From Enterococcus florum (GTDB lineage: Bacteria; Bacillota; Bacilli; Lactobacillales; Enterococcaceae), in assembly GCF_004309355.1 (NCBI RefSeq), contig NZ_BJCC01000003.1:1-48562 (forward strand): 48,562 nt of DNA. Direction: 5' to 3'. The translations under genes and the position numbers were made by a program. How positions within the stretch are numbered: position 1 is the stretch's first letter; each line of letters opens with the position of its first letter. Under the pieces are notes generated by a model. The model saw only the letters and a list, made by a program, of their open reading frames with translations, searched no databases and had not been told where the DNA came from. This document shows, in pieces, positions 48,067 to 48,562 of the stretch.

Positions 48067-48197
48067 TATTTTTTTATTTCGCTGACAGCTTCGATGATTG
48101 AGTCTATTACTTGTAGCGCTTGCGTCGCTAGGAGTATTAGTGCAACTCTTTCTTCGGTTGTCAGCTTTTTACGTTGTTTCCTTCGCCTTCGTCTCAT
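48066..48197 (-). CDS. Cassette 4 peptide A4: 43-aa basic amphipathic peptide
   Basis: A 43-residue peptide with an arginine/lysine-rich start (MRRRRRKQRKK) and a hydrophobic helix (VALILLATQALQVIDSIIEAV). Ribosome site AAGGAAGGGGTGAAAAAA. It is the first gene of the outermost complete cassette. Confidence 0.62.
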   Translation of the reverse strand: MRRRRRKQRKKLTTEERVALILLATQALQVIDSIIEAVSEIKK

Positions 48198-48225
48198 TTT
48201 TTTCACCCCTTCCTTACTACACTTG

Positions 48226-48255
48226 CATTATAACGTATACGTTATAATGTGTCAA
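48226..48255 (-). promoter_or_regulatory. Cassette 4 promoter P4 with palindrome
   Basis: Minus strand TTGACA and TATAAT 17 bases apart. A perfect 24-base palindrome (half site CATTATAACGTA, 48226-48249) covers the -10 and the whole spacer. It is the longest of the four operators. Confidence 0.82.
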
Positions 48256-48340
48256 TAGTTATTAGCATTTAATCAATTTTTATACGAAAAAAGTCTTTGA
48301 AAAAGAGCTAGAAATTAAACAAAAACAGACCTTCAACCGA
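48251..48340. repeat. Junction repeat R3, cut by the IS element
   Basis: Third copy of the junction, 672 bases after R2. It follows the pattern as far as CAGACCTTCAACCGA, where a terminator stem should close, and then stops. The missing half shows that a fifth unit or the original right end was lost at the IS junction. Confidence 0.7.
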
Positions 48341-48392
48341 TTTGGTGCGCACCCCGTCAATAGGACAATGAAATAATATAAAAATTTTGTGG

Positions 48393-48425
48393 ACTACTCA
48401 TCCGATTAGATGGGTAGTTTTTTTT
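48393..48425 (+). terminator. Terminator at the IS end
   Basis: ACTACTCATC and GATGGGTAGT (10 pairs, one T-G) around CGATTA, followed by TTTTTTT. It faces the plus strand and would block outside transcription from entering the IS. Confidence 0.7.
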
Positions 48426-48440
48426 GATGTGTCTGGTGAT

Positions 48441-48562
48441 CTACGCAGCTTTGTAGTAGTGATTGTGAAATTCCATTGGCGTCATTACCTGCAATTTTCG
48501 TTGGTAACGACCTGTATTATAGTATGTCATGTAGTCACGAATCATCGTGACAAGCTCCTCGC
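48441..48562 (-). CDS. IS3-family transposase, C-terminal part
   Basis: The last 40 codons of an IS3-type transposase run in from the right edge. YYNTGRYQRKLQVMTPMEFH, then NHYYKAA, is the typical end of the OrfB integrase domain (Y-N-x-x-R-x-x-x-x-L-x-x-M-T-P-x-E). The catalytic DDE residues and the start lie outside the window, so it is partial here. Confidence 0.85.
   Translation of the reverse strand, partial: EELVTMIRDYMTYYNTGRYQRKLQVMTPMEFHNHYYKAA

Larger units (their letters stand above)
48341..48562 (-). mobile_element. End of an IS3-family insertion sequence
   Basis: From about 48341-48346 the sequence changes to an IS end: TGCGCACCCCGTCAATAGGACA has the look of an IS3-family terminal repeat. 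It then holds a terminator and the end of a transposase gene. The rest of the element lies beyond the window. The precise boundary needs the other end of the IS. Confidence 0.65.

Noticed and set aside
46895-48340. Junction repeats considered as attachment sites or a CRISPR array.
   Set aside because: They are about 680 bases apart, contain terminators and promoters, and separate genes. No nearby integrase or cas gene.

Overview
The window is almost entirely one temperate siphovirus-type prophage of a low-GC Gram-positive bacterium. Enterococcus is the best guess (inference). The clues are an ArpU-family late regulator, an amidase endolysin with an internal start that also yields its cell-wall-binding domain (a design known from Enterococcus faecalis phage lysins), strong AAGGAGG-type ribosome sites and AT-rich intergenic DNA. 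No host gene is recognised. The left edge stops 131 bases beyond the integrase gene. The right edge runs into the end of an IS3-family insertion sequence, and no att direct repeat was found.

Layout. (1) 132-3466, minus strand: lysogeny block with integrase, a secreted lysine-rich protein, a remnant of a restriction-endonuclease-like gene, an ImmA-like protein and a CI-like repressor. (2) 3467-3638: divergent control region with repeated TTGCG half sites. (3) 3639-9823, plus strand: Cro-like and other small regulators, then RecT plus a PD-(D/E)XK nuclease, a DnaD-type replication protein, a DUF1064 nuclease and small regulators. (4) 9824-12158: accessory pocket with a 30-aa membrane peptide on the minus strand that has its own terminator, ArpU, a roughly 410-base strongly structured non-coding RNA candidate, a HicAB toxin-antitoxin pair and a small HTH protein. 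(5) 12241-14074: a basic peptide, a PP-loop PAPS-reductase-like protein and a ParB/Srx-fold protein, with a convergent ASCH-domain gene. (6) 14378-45678: packaging, head, tail, fibre and lysis genes in standard order. These include a nested scaffold gene inside the protease gene, a programmed -1 frameshift in the tail chaperone, two fibres sharing an N-terminal anchor, and many unusually cysteine-rich virion proteins.

(7) 45681-48340 is the most unusual part: four tandem cassettes on the minus strand, which I propose as a previously undescribed modular system. Each has a strong promoter overlapping a palindrome unique to that unit, a 32-44-aa peptide (A), a GC-rich hairpin, a 30-51-aa membrane peptide (B) and a 71-79-aa cytoplasmic protein (C, HTH-like in three units). 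Each ends in a bidirectional terminator whose stem encodes the C-terminus of C. A conserved TGCTATAAT extended -10 box on the opposite strand lies between A and B and would make an antisense RNA across A. The junctions between units are about 110-base direct repeats about 680 bases apart; the outermost is cut by the IS element. The architecture resembles type I toxin-antitoxin (par/Fst-like) loci with an added regulator, but the function is unproven.

How it would work together: repressor and Cro-like protein set the lysis-lysogeny choice. RecT, the nuclease and the DnaD protein serve recombination and replication, and ArpU is expected to switch on the late genes that run from terminase to endolysin. 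The HicAB pair, the solitary peptide and the four cassettes sit at module borders and read as accessory genes with their own promoters and terminators.
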